Shown in pieces: positions 42,935 through 53,881 of a stretch of DNA of 64,000 nucleotides. The position numbers and the translations under genes were made by a program. Origin of the DNA: Eutypa lata (Eukaryota > Ascomycota > Sordariomycetes > Xylariales > Diatrypaceae); NCBI GenBank assembly GCA_022661535.1, contig JAKULF010000003.1:5208001-5272000 (forward strand), written 5' to 3'. The notes beneath the pieces were generated by a model that saw only the letters and a list, made by a program, of their open reading frames with translations, searched no databases and had not been told where the DNA came from. The number at the start of each line of letters is the position of its first letter. Position 1 is the first letter of the stretch.

Positions 42935-45425
42935 ATGACTAAGAGCGTATGCATCATCGGTAAGCACCTGATATACCACCACCAGCCTGCTATCGTAGAC
43001 CATGGGTTTCAGATTAACCCGTCGTAATTAGGCGCTGGACCGTCGGGCCTCGTCGCGGCGAAGATGCTGCTTTACGATGTCCCCCCGGGATCCTTCAAAA
43101 TCACCATATTCGAAGCGCAGTCTCGGATCGGGGGATTGTGGCCGAGCCGCAAGGATGACAACGCGGGCATGATGCACCCTCTCATGGTGGCCAACCAGAG
43201 TAGACACACCGTCCAGTTCAGCGATCTTGCCTGGGATGAGTCTGATCCCCAGATGCCCAGGGCGTGGCAGGTTGGTCAGTACCTTGAGCGCTACTCGAAG
43301 CGTTATCTAGGCGGCGCCGACATTCGGCTCGGCCATAGGGTCGTGCACGCCGAGTTGCAGGACGGCGGGTCGTGGAAGGTCCGGGTCGAGCCCGACCAGG
43401 GCCCAGAAGAGACGAGCGTTTTTGATTATCTGTTGGTGGGCACCGGGTTCTTCGGGAACCCGATATGGCCTGGTTACATTCCGCAGCAGGCAGAAGTACC
43501 GATCATACATAGCAGCAAGTACCGGGATATAAAAAGCCTCCTGGCGCATACCAAAATCCGCGGCGGTAAGATTTTGGTCGTCGGAGGTCAAATGTCAGGG
43601 GTTGAGATTGCTGGGACTATCGCGACCCATCTTTCCTCGGCGATCCACTCCCCGGGCGAAAAGGAGATCGAGGACCCCGAGAAGTACTCCGTGCATCATG
43701 TCGCACACCGGCCGGCGTGGGTCTTTCCGCTTTTCACTTCACCAAAGGTAAATGCCCCCTTTCGGGATCGGCCTCTTATTGTACGTGTTTAGCTAATAAT
43801 TCCAGAACGATAAATTAGCGGCACCCTTCTTGCCGTGCGACTTGCCCTCATACAACCTAGCGAATCGCCCGCACCCCTTAGAGAATAGCCAAGGACACGT
43901 CAGCGTAGAGTCTGCACGAGTGTTCAACTCCATCTATAGTTCCGTCCTAGGTACCGACCAGTCGGAATTCTCGCCAGCAACCAAGATAGATGGCAGTCTT
44001 ATGGACGAGCCACCGTACCTGGCCATGAGCACATTCTACATGGACTTTGTGCGTCGAGGCTTAATTACGATCAGCAACGGCAAGCTAGCCTCCATCACCC
44101 GGCGCACCGCCACCCTTGCGGATAGCGGAGAAGAAGAGATCACAGATATCGCGGCCATCGTCCTCGCCACCGGCTTCGACCCATCCCCATCGCTATCCTT
44201 CCTCTCTGGACCCGTACGCTCGACGCTAGCGCACTCGCCGTCGCACCCCAGCCTCCCCCTCACCCTCGCCTTCCACGGGACGCACCACCCGTCGCTTGCG
44301 ACCCTCGGCTTCGTCGGCTTCTACCGCTCGCCCTACTGGGGCGTGATGGAGATGCAAGCACGGTTTCTCGCGCGCCTCTGGACCACATCCTCCCCTGGCG
44401 AGGCCTTCAAAGCGGCGCTCGAGACAGACGACAGCATCGAGCGGATCCACGCGCTGCGGTCTTCCGCCGCACCGCAGAAGCGCCTCTCGCAGTTCCCCAT
44501 GGGCGACTACGCCTTCCTGATGCAGGAGTTCGCGCGGGCCCTCGACCTGGCCATCTCCCCGCCCCTCGACACCCCGCCCCTCGCCAACGGCAAGCCCATG
44601 GACATCCTGACGCCGGCGCGGTACTCGACCCCGTTGGACGCCGAGGCGGCAGAGGAAACAGCCAAGAGCCTGACACAGACGCGCGACGCCGCGGTCGGAG
44701 GCCTCGCGAGCGCGCGCTTCGTAGCAGGCGCCGTGTTCCGCTCGCTGCTCGGCGAGTGGATCCTCGAGCGCGATATCGTCAGCCGGCTGCCGAGCCACCC
44801 GAGCGGACGGTTCGTCGGGACGGCGCGGTTCGAGCTGCGCGCGGGCACGGCGGACGGACGCCCATCATCATCATCATCATCGTCGTCGTCGTCGTCGTCG
44901 TCGTCAAAAACCGACGATGATGATGATCTCGGGCTCGAGTACCTGTACGTCGAGGATGGCGAGTTCAGCGCCTCGAACGGGATGAAGTTCCGCGCGACGC
45001 GGCGCTACGTGTACCGGTACGACGAGCGGCGCGACAAGCTGAGCGCCTGGTTCGTGCGCACCGATGACCAGATGCGCGCCGATTACCTGTTCCATGAGCT
45101 GGAGTTCGTCGTGCCGAGCTCCGAGGCTGTTGGTGAGCTCGCTGTGGCTGGGGAGCCTGGTGTGGGAGCTGGTGCTGGTGTTAGTGCTGGGGTGGGGGAT
45201 TCTACTCGTGTGCTACAGCAGCAGCAGCAGCAGGAGGAAGGTGGAAGTGACGATCGCGGATGGCGCGCTGAGGCGAGTCACTTGTGTGTCGAGGACCTCT
45301 ATGATGTCCACTACGAGTTCGCGTTCAAGGCGGTGAACCTCCGGGATTGGAGGCTGGCGTATACGGTTAGAGGTCCCAAGAAGGACTACACAATAAATGG
45401 GGTTTATAGGCGACGGCAGGGTTAG
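42935..45425 (+). CDS. Flavin-containing monooxygenase fused to DUF6314
   Basis: Three exons, 42935-42959, 43032-43747 and 43806-45425 (introns 72 and 58 nt), give 786 aa. The 25-nt first exon is needed to complete the FAD motif IIGAGPSG (G9-G14). IFEAQSRIGGLWP and a second nucleotide-binding motif VVGGQMSGVEIA (about 190) follow, then LATGFDPSPSL. This is the dimethylaniline-monooxygenase-like FMO class. From about residue 560 to the end the sequence is a DUF6314 domain: LLGEWILERDIVSRLPSHPSGRF, FRATRRYVYRYDERRDKLSAWFV, DYLFHELEFVVP, VEDLYDVHYEFAF, VRGPKKDYTINGVYRR. A 15-Ser run with five Asp and a Gly/Ala/Val-rich segment plus Gln run interrupt DUF6314. I recall FMO-DUF6314 fusions as widespread in fungi. 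Substrate unknown. Confidence 0.88.
44864..44907 (+). repeat. TCA/TCG trinucleotide repeat encoding poly-Ser
   Basis: Six or so TCA units then about nine TCG units inside the DUF6314 part of the FMO gene, followed by GAT repeats (poly-Asp). Confidence 0.85.
45219..45234 (+). repeat. CAG repeat encoding poly-Gln
   Basis: Tandem CAG units in frame within DUF6314 of the FMO gene, downstream of a GTG/GCT-rich Val-Gly-Ala stretch. Boundaries are approximate. Confidence 0.7.
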
Positions 45426-46003
45426 ATCCAGGGCTTGCGGATGATTATTGATCCTTTAAAAGCGCTGTGTGATGACTTTTCTGTCAAATTGAACCTACAT
45501 GTTTGGTGATTGGATACAAGAGGGAGGTAGTTTATGATTATAATGACCTGTAACCTGCAGCAAGCTATTATCAATATACTGTGGGCATCACATGCACTTG
45601 TATCTTTTCATATAAAGCAAGGTGACATAGGTCAGTGAATGAGTAAAATCGCATATTATAAAGTGTATTTTGGTATCTAACAGTTTGTCTAATGCAAGGA
45701 AAGAGAGGAGGCCAGAAATCACCACCACCAACGCCGTTCATCCAGTCATAGTCATGTATTTCCATCGTCTTCATTTTTGTCTTCGTCGTCTATTTTCTAT
45801 GCATTTATTTCGGCCACCATGCAAAGTTCTCTAACACCCTTGGCTCGCCGTTCCCTGGTGTATCTATGATCTCGTAGGCAAAAGAGAAAAAGAAAAAGAA
45901 AAAAAGAAATCGCTTCGTCGTTTGCAAGCTGAGCAATGTCGCCAAAGACACATAGGGGAGTCGGTAGGTATTATTATCAGGAGCGGCTCGGCTGCCGGGG
46001 CTT
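45426..46003. other. Convergent intergenic stretch
   Basis: 3' regions of the FMO (+) and lactate dehydrogenase (-) genes. An AAAAAG-type purine tract lies at about 45881-45908. No gene seen. Confidence 0.5.
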
Positions 46004-47026
46004 CTAGGTCCGGTGCGGAACAGCAGCGGGCTTCTGGTAGTGGGCAAGCTCGTTCTTGCACTCGGCGCCGCTCGCGAAGGCGCCCAGGTTCCGCAGGGTG
46101 CAGGCGGCGATCTCGTGCAGGGCCTCCTCGGTGAAGAAGGCCTGGTGGCCGCTGATGAGGACGTTGTGGAAGGTGGTCAGACGCATGAGCAGGTCATCGT
46201 CGATGATGTCACCGGAGTGGTCAGCGTAGAAGAGGCCGCCCTCGCCCTCGTACACGTCGAGGGCGACGCCGCCGAGCCGCCGGCTCTTGAGCGCAGCGAG
46301 CAGCGCGTCCGTCTCTATCAGGCCGCCGCGGGAGGTGTTGACGAGCTGGGCGCCGGGCTTCATGCGCGCCAGCGTCTTCTCGTTGATGATGTGGTGGGTG
46401 CTCTCCATCAGGGGGCAGTGGAGGCTGATGAAGTCGGCCTCGCGCAGCACCTCGTCCAGCTCCGCGTAGGTGCCGTACTTGCGGAACTCGTCGTTCTGGA
46501 AGGGGTCGAAGCCGAGGACGCGGCAGCCGAAGCCGGCGCCCATGACGCGCGCGAAGCACACGCCGATGCGGCCGGTGCCGACGACGCCGACGGTCTTGCC
46601 GGCGAGGGTCTTGCCCAGGAGCCCGTCGAGGCTGAAGTTGCCCTCGCGCACGCGGTTGTACGCCCGGTGCGTGTTCCGGTTCAGCGTCTGCAGCAGGGCG
46701 ACGGCGAACTCGGCCACGGCCTCGGGCGAGTACGACGGCACGTTGGCGACGAAGAACCCGAGGCGCTCCGCCGCGTTCAGGTCCACGTTGTTGAAGCCCG
46801 CGCACCGCAGGAGCACCGCCTTCACGCCCTGCTTCTGCAGGCCCTCGAGGACCTCGGCGTCGGCCGTGTCGTTGACGAAGACGCAGACGGCGCTCGCGCC
46901 TTGGGCGAGCGCCACCGTCTTAGCGGACAGGGGCAGCTCGATGAACTCGACCTCGACATCGTCGTTGCTCTTCAGGTAGAGCTTGTCGTAGGGCTTTGCC
47001 GAGTAGACCACTACTTTGTTCCCCAT
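46004..47026 (-). CDS. D-lactate dehydrogenase-like D-2-hydroxyacid dehydrogenase
   Basis: Intronless, 340 aa, ATG at 47026. Typical D-isomer-specific 2-hydroxyacid dehydrogenase: N-terminal VVVYSAKPYDKLYL, LLRCAGFNNVDLNAAERLG, VPSYSPEAVAEFAVALLQTLNR, the NAD-binding motif GVVGTGRIG, FISLHCPLMESTHHIINE, NTSRGGLIETDALL (catalytic Arg), VALDVYEGEGGLF (catalytic Glu) and a late SGHQAFFTEEALHEI (catalytic His). The overall length and FNNVD/VYEGEGGLF pattern match bacterial LdhA-type D-LDH, which reduces pyruvate to D-lactate with NADH in the cytosol. Fungal copies often resemble bacterial ones, so ancient transfer is possible. Marked GC-rich codon use. Confidence 0.92.
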   Translation of the reverse strand: MGNKVVVYSAKPYDKLYLKSNDDVEVEFIELPLSAKTVALAQGASAVCVFVNDTADAEVLEGLQKQGVKAVLLRCAGFNNVDLNAAERLGFFVANVPSYSPEAVAEFAVALLQTLNRNTHRAYNRVREGNFSLDGLLGKTLAGKTVGVVGTGRIGVCFARVMGAGFGCRVLGFDPFQNDEFRKYGTYAELDEVLREADFISLHCPLMESTHHIINEKTLARMKPGAQLVNTSRGGLIETDALLAALKSRRLGGVALDVYEGEGGLFYADHSGDIIDDDLLMRLTTFHNVLISGHQAFFTEEALHEIAACTLRNLGAFASGAECKNELAHYQKPAAVPHRT

Positions 47027-48772
47027 GATTGACTAGGTGGAAATATAGGATAATATGATATGATAAGGCTGTAGTGAGGGGTAGGTATGTGATAGAACCC
47101 TTGTCGCGATAACAATTGATTGATGGTCAGGGGTTGGAGGCGGGGTCAATATCACCGTAGTACTGTACTTAGGTAGGTAGGTTTGTAGGTAGGTGTACTG
47201 TATTTTCATATAGGATGGAATCTGTTTTGGTTTCTGTCCAACTTTAGAGTAGGATGATGAACCCTCTCAAATGTTATGTTCAGTAATGGGAAATTTCATA
47301 ACTTATATTTGCGTTGCACTCTTGGCAGGATCAACCCTGCAGGAATACTGATATGGTAACGCATGGCATTGTTGCAAAAACCATTCAGCTCCAAGACATT
47401 GGCATGAGTACCTGAGTGGTCCTCAACTAACAGCTGTGCTCTAGATGCGTGATGTGGGTAAGAGCAGTCATACGAGACGGCCATAGTCGACACCGGCCTG
47501 CGGCCTTGCCCGAATCTTGGCAGCCAACGCCTACGGCAACTACAGCACTTCGTAGAACTACCTAACTAATGCAAGGCGAAAAGAGAGCCCTACAGAAGCG
47601 AGGGGGGTATTTTGATGACCGCGTTACAAAGCATTAATTCTTACATACGACAATTTGAAGCTGTGTGACTCAGTCGGTCCTATTCTCTACTTAACAGGCC
47701 AGTAGTGGTGCCATACACCTAAAAGTTGTGTAAGAGAGAAGAAGAGAGGCCGCTGATTCCCGTTCTATTCACGAGATTCTTAGTTTCCAAATTAAGCGAT
47801 CGAAAAAAAAACAAAGTGGGGGTTTATCATATACGGATGCAGATGCTGTGCAGCCTATGCGATCCTGATGATTGTTAGTTTGTTACTACCTAGTTGCGGC
47901 CTTACTCAAGGAAGTTAATGGTGACACCATTTACCTCGACCCGTCCTGCCGTCCAGGCGGGACCTAGCAAAATGTGCAACTAAAGTGTTTGCCTTGAACT
48001 TAAATTTTTTTTAAGATTCCGACACTCAGCTCCTGTTCGCTAAATCCTGATTAGGTGCATCGTACGAAGATCGGGTTCAACATCATACATGTACCTTTAA
48101 GTCATGGTTTGCAAGCCACGCTGCCGCATCGGAGTGAGATTTAAGATTATAATGAATGTTAACTACCTTTTAAATATACCTCATAATATATAATCTTCAA
48201 TAGCGTACCTTGAACGTTATATTGTAATGACCCATGTGGTAATTTATGAGGTAGTAGAGGGTTCACCTGCGTCTGTGAAAAATCAAAACCAGAATATTAA
48301 TGCTTACTAGTAAGGTCGACCCCATCTAAGCTATCCAGAGGGCAATGCGACCGGTAGCAAATGTCTCATAGTGTGAGGGCGGCTCATGTAGCCACTTAGA
48401 GGCTTCTTTTTCCTCACCCTTCTTACCTATTTAAGCCCTCTTCTCCCGAGCTTATAAACCCCGTTCGGAGACCACTCCCTAACAACTGCGCCTAGATACA
48501 ATGTACAATGTTCATGGTGGGCAGCTGTGGTTCCTGTGCGGACGACGTTAGAACTACCATCTTGGTGATGAACAACGAAAAGGTCGAGCATCGGAGATGT
48601 GGCTCGAGAGATCAAGTGCAAAGCTGTCTGGTGTTAGGCTGTGGACGATCTTATCCTTTAGGAGAGTCGTAATCCGAACCTATCTGTCCACCCCTCCGGG
48701 TTTTCAGAATAAGATATCAAAGAAGCATATATCTACATTGTCTAACTAAGCATATAGCTACTAAGCCAAGCC
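47027..48772. other. Intergenic stretch
   Basis: No gene recognised. Simple TAGGTAGGTAGG repeats lie near 47171-47194, an A9 run at about 47803 and a T9 run near 48006. Confidence 0.45.
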
Positions 48773-50059
48773 TTATTTCGGTTTTGTCCGGCGCGAGACA
48801 TTCGGAGCCGCAGCAGCAGCAGCAGCGCCGCCGCCGGGGGCTGTGGCCGCCCGTTCCCGTTCCTGTTCCCGTGCCGGTCGGTTGCCCTCCTCTTCTGCTT
48901 TCTCTCGCTTTTGCTTCCGCTTCTGCGCCATGCGGGCGCTGCGCCGGGGTTCTGCAGTGGGTGGCGGAGGTTGCGACGTGTCGACAGATGAACGTGTTCG
49001 CGCCGCCGCTCTGTCTCTGAAGGCGTGTACTCGATGTCGTCCCACTCCACCGGCGCGGGTTCCGGCGACTCGTGCTTCCATTTCCAGCTCGGCATGTCAC
49101 CCCCCGTTGTTGGAGCGAATGAGGTCCCCATCTCCTCTCTCTTCCCACTGCCGAAAAACCGAATCCAACATGGCGTTATTGTCATTTCGGTTGCCGGGAA
49201 CTCTGCCCACCCGCAGCCGTTCCTCCTCCACGTCTAGACGGAAGTTGTACCACCGCCGCGATATGATGAAAGAGTCGGCCTCACTGGCGCCAGCGTTGGG
49301 AGAAAGATGGGACCGTGGAGCCCGGGGGCCCACTTCGTGGCGCCTGGTGCCTTTTCGCAGCTGTACTGCGCGGTAGTTAGGGTGTTCGGTGTCGGGTTGG
49401 CTGTCCCAATATCGGTTTGTCGACATCGGTCGGTCGCCCTGCCATCTCCACCGCCACTCACGGTGGTCATGCTCGACAGAACCGTTAGAACTTAAGGGGA
49501 GAGGACCGTAGTGGCTAGAACTAGACCAAGACAAGCCAATATTCGTGGGAACTCCCCAGGACGGATTCCATACACGAAGCTTTTCCCATCGTTTCTTGAT
49601 GATGTGCCTGGCCATGATGTTGAGTCGATATTGTTCAACACGCTCGACGAAATGGCCAACCGAGCGGCCTTGGTCACTTACTCCCTCTATGAATCTCCGT
49701 TCCTCGAACGCGCATTCATCAAAGTAGCGGCGACCGGGGTGATATGGTTCCTAGCCCCGCTCGAAGTGGTCAAAGAGGTCTAGGAGTTCCTCGTCGCTAA
49801 GAGGCCGGCTTATGATTTCGGCTTCCTCTACCTGGCCAACTTCTTGAAGCCTCCGCGGTGATTCTTCGAGTTCGGTTTCAGGGTCGGATTCGTAGGGCGG
49901 AGGAGGGTCGTTGCGGTCAAAACGCCGGCTGCGGACCTCGTCGAGAAGTCTTGGGTTACGCGCCATGTCGTCAACCACATCAATGAGAGCGCCAAGACGG
50001 CCGATCTTGAGCTGGTGAACCGAATGGCTCGCGCGAATGGGGCTAAGGCTAGATGACAT
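48773..50059 (-). pseudogene. Decayed gene of unknown family (one stop, two frame changes)
   Basis: On the minus strand coding-like text runs from MSSSLSPIRASHSVHQLKIG at 50059 through PPPPYESDPETELEE to DLFDHFERG, then TAG at 49753-49751. The same frame continues convincingly (EPYHPGRRYFDECAFEERRF…, RLNIMARHIIKKRWEKLRVWNPSW…, SFIISRRWYNFRLDVEEERL) to a TGA at 49097-49099 just after a G6 run. Removing one G would lead into GDMPSWKWKHESPEPAPVEW, and a further frame change leads to RRSARMAQKRKQKREKAEEE and a poly-Ala, basic C-terminus ending at 48773. No GT donor lies close enough to splice out the TAG. Acidic N-terminus and basic, NLS-like end suggest a nuclear protein. Family not recognised. 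Confidence 0.55.
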
Positions 50060-51084
50060 AGTTGCGTTCTGTTGTGTCGCATTGTTCTTTTTCGAGAAAC
50101 AGACAAGAAGAAGAACACCCGAGACTGAGAATGGACAGGCACATTGCGGAAAGAAGTGGCATGTAGGACGATGAGTAAGTAGGTATGTATTCGGTGGTTA
50201 CCTACATACCTAAGTATGGTCTCACAGACATGTAGGCGATTACATAGTTGAAATCATTTTATTGAGTGCAAACTTCGTTGTAGTGAGGTACATCATGATT
50301 AAGTCCGATGTGGAACATTTCTTACGTTGATCCATCCATCAAGTACCAACCTCGAAGTACGTTAAACTCCACTTAATTTTTCTTACGGATAATATGATAC
50401 GTACCATAAATTTATTAGATTGTGCATATAAACAAGTGTATTCTTAAGGAGCAGATTCTCATAACTAAAGGGGGTTTACTTCGTACTCTGCTCAGTAATT
50501 CTTTTGTACCTATGTATCGCTCGTTGATGACAGAAACTTTACATTTCCTTAAGAAACACATTAGCATTACTTATATGTATAACGTCACCAGTAGCATTAG
50601 ATACTCTACCGATATCGTTTCTACGTATGTTCATCTAATCCTATCAAGAATAGCGTCACGGTGCATTATCACGGCCGATAAGTGGACAGGATATGGCAGG
50701 TCAAGATTACCGCAACGTCGCAACTCAACGTCACCGCTACGGTTATCCCGCGTATCTCCCCGCACGTCGATCCCGGGCTTTGGAGCAAGGTTGGTACCGG
50801 TAGGTAAGCGTTCACGATTCCTGCCATGATATAGCGTAACTATGTATGGTTATCGCTGCTCTGTCAGCAATCATGCAAATGCACAAGGGATCGCGCAATT
50901 AACTAGCGGGGAAGAAGAGTCGTGCACGAACCCCCCAGCCACTGGATATCATTGCAGCAGTGGTAGGTACATACAGTATAATAATATAAATACATCGCGG
51001 GTCCTATCTCCATGACAGTTTAAGCAACCCTACGAACTCTAAATAACGAATCTGACTACGTATTTCTTGGTGAAGTTTCCAAAT
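50060..51084. other. Intergenic stretch
   Basis: A 135-codon open frame at 50422-50829 has no family signal. Otherwise nothing recognised; this includes the promoter of the peptidase gene. Confidence 0.4.
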
Positions 51085-53437
51085 ATGTGGTGCGGCGTGA
51101 AAACCCATGTGTTGCCGGGAGCGCTGCTGTTCTCGGCAGCCTTCGCCTGTCTGAATGACCGCCACGCTTCTCCACGTGTAGTGAAGAGACAGGATTCGCG
51201 CCAGATACCCTTGAAGCTTGAAGATAGTCCCGATGGTCCTGGATTGTCCCTGAATTCCGATGAGCGCACTCTGGTCGAGTCTATCTCCAACACGACCTTA
51301 TCGGGATGGTCTTATTACTATACCCACGGTGATCATGTTGCCGGGAGAAATCGGACTATGGCACAGTGGACGGCCGACCGATTCGCGGAAAGTGGCATCA
51401 ATTCGAGCGTCGTGTCTTATAATGTATACCTGAATTACCCTGTCAACAAATCATTGACTCTCACCTGGTCCAATGGAACTATCTACGAGCCCTCGCTCGA
51501 GGAGGACGTGTTATCGGAGGATGACACTTCGAGCTATCCGAATCGCATCCCTACGTTCCATGGGTATTCGGCGAGTGGGTCTGCCTCTGCCGAATACGTC
51601 TATGTGGGTCGGGGGCAACAGGTCGATTTTGAGAGGTTAGTTGAACTCGGGGTTCCTCTCGAGGGGAAGATTGCTATCGCCAAGTATGGTGGTCCCTTCC
51701 GAGGTTTGAAGGTGAAGAATTCCCAAGATTACGGTTTGGTTGGAACGGTCATCTTTACCGATCCCGGTGACGATGGAAACGTGACCGAGGCGAACGGCTA
51801 TGCTGCATATCCCGATGGGCCAGCAAGAAACCCATCGTCGGTGCAGCGAGGAAGCGTTCAGTTTCTCTCCACGTACCCAGGTGACCCCACGACGCCTGGC
51901 TACCCGTCGAAACCGGGTTCGCCCCGAGCAGATAAGTCTCCTGTTGTTCCGAGGATTCCGTCGATTCCGATCTCGTACCAGGATGCCATCCCGATTCTCG
52001 CCGCCCTCGACGGATATGGGACTGCAGGCGATGTCGTGAACCGGACCGGGTGGGTTGGCGCGCTTAACGTGTCTTACAGCACGGGGCCGGCTCCGGGTGC
52101 GACGCTCAGCCTTAGCAACCTGATGGACGAGCAATACACAGACATCTGGGACACCATCGGCGTTATTAATGGGACGAACACGAATGAGACCATCATTATT
52201 GGGAACCACAGAGACGCGTGGATTGTCGGAGGGGCTGCAGACCCCAATTCCGGCAGTGCCGTCCTGGTAGAGCTGTCCAAGGCATTCGGGAAGCTGCTTG
52301 CGCAGGGCTGGAAGCCGAAGAGGAACATCGTGTTGGCTTCGTGGGACGCCGAAGAGTATGGGCTAGTCGGGTCGACGGAGTGGGTTGAAGAGTACATTCC
52401 CTGGCTCACGGATACCGCCGTGTCGTATCTGAACATCGATGTCGGGACTGCTGGGCCTCATCCTGATATCTCCGCAACCCCTGAACTGCATACTATTGCG
52501 ATCGACACTATGAAGAAAATCCTCTGGAGAGATACTGGTCGCACGATGTATGATGTGTGGTATGACGATTTTGAGGGAGAAGTCGGCGTGCTTGGAAGCG
52601 GTAGCGATTATACGGCTTTCGTGCACAATGGAATTGGCTCAGTGAGTAACGCTGCAATGATGCGATATACGTTAAGCTAACCAGGTGAACAGATTGATCT
52701 TGGTTCCGGCGGAGGAGCTACCGATCCCGTCTATCACTACCACTCCAACTTCGACTCGTATCACTGGATGGCAACCTACGGTGACCCTGGCTTCCTTAGT
52801 CATAAGTCAATGGCTCAGGTATGGACGATTTTAGACTGCATCTAATCACCTCAAGTAACTTACTCTCAATGTAGTACCTATCGCTGCTGGCTTACAACAT
52901 CGCCGCACCAGACCTCATCCCATTCGACCTACCCAACTACGCAACACAGCTAGAGACATACTACGAGAGCCTGACGTCGACTATCAGCAGCGCGTCGGCG
53001 GACCTTGACATCTCCGCACTTCGAGGTGCGATTGACGAGTTCGCGGGACGGACGGCCGAAGTCAAAGCACAAGAGCAACAGGCGCTGAGCACGGATGACT
53101 CGGGCCTACTGACACTAGTGAACCAGAAATACAGGGACTTCCAGCGCGGCTTCGTCTCGCAGGGAGGGCTGCCCAACCGGACATTCTACAAGCATCTTAT
53201 CTTCGCCCCTGGTCTAGACACCGGTTCGTAGTTTTCTATTATTATTATTATTTGGTTATGGATGTTGATGGGTGATGGAGAGTATCTTTTTTGCTAACGA
53301 GACTCGTAGGATACGCCCCAACTACCTTCCCGGGAATCACGGAGGCGGTGGAGTCTGGAAATCTCACCCTCGCCACGGAGTTTGTCAAGAAGACAGCCGA
53401 TGCCATCATCAAAGCCGGGGATATCCTCAAGGCTTGA
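51085..53437 (+). CDS. Secreted M28 peptidase, glutamate-carboxypeptidase II (NAALADase)-like
   Basis: Four exons, 51085-52641, 52693-52818, 52875-53223 and 53310-53437, give 719 aa. ATG at 51085 (TTG and GTG codons upstream are ignored) starts a signal peptide ending near AAFACLND; a KRQ site at about 38 may be a propeptide cleavage. Order: PA-like domain with GKIAIAKYGGPFRGLKVKNSQ; M28 catalytic domain with zinc ligands in GNHRDAW (about 374-377), GAADPNSGSA (bridging Asp), WDAEEYG (catalytic and ligand Glu, about 421), LNIDVGTAG, and the last His in YHYHSNFDSYHWM, which needs exon 2. Exons 3-4 form the dimerisation domain, ending FAPGLDTGYAPTTFPGITEAVE. N-glycosylation sites are frequent. 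Zinc exopeptidase acting on C-terminal acidic residues in relatives. Confidence 0.92.
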
Positions 53438-53881
53438 AGGCTGCGAATGTGGATATATTACAATGTACTCGTACGTTTTAACGTACAAATGAGCGCATTC
53501 AATATATGAATACAAAAATAATTTCAGGTTTACCTATAGCAATTGAAACTCTATCATACATAAACTAAGGCTATATCAGCCTTTAATCATCAAAGCTTTC
53601 CACTAAGATAGGTGAGGACTTAATCATAATGATCTAATCCAGTTTGAAGGTTTCGCATTACTAAAGCGTTGTTCCACCCCTTCTATCATGATTATAATGA
53701 TACGTTCTTTCCATTGAAAAAGACCTGCATATAAATCAGCTTGCTCCAGTCGATTCGACGCCGGTCTAGGAGGTCCTTGGTTCTGGAAGGATTCGATCTC
53801 GTCCTTGAGTTTGCGACGATTGCATCACAGATCTCTCAGATCACTCAATAATTCCCATCCTAGGTTGACTTTCAAGAAATC
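53438..53881. other. Intergenic stretch
   Basis: Peptidase 3' region and RidA-like 5' region. No feature recognised. Confidence 0.4.

Noticed and set aside
46013..47032. 339-codon plus-strand open frame
   Set aside because: Full-length antisense shadow of the GC-rich D-LDH gene; low-complexity Val/Ala/Gly/Glu composition and no family signal.
50422..50829. 135-codon plus-strand frame
   Set aside because: Starts from a non-supported codon in AT-rich DNA, with no motif or intron context.
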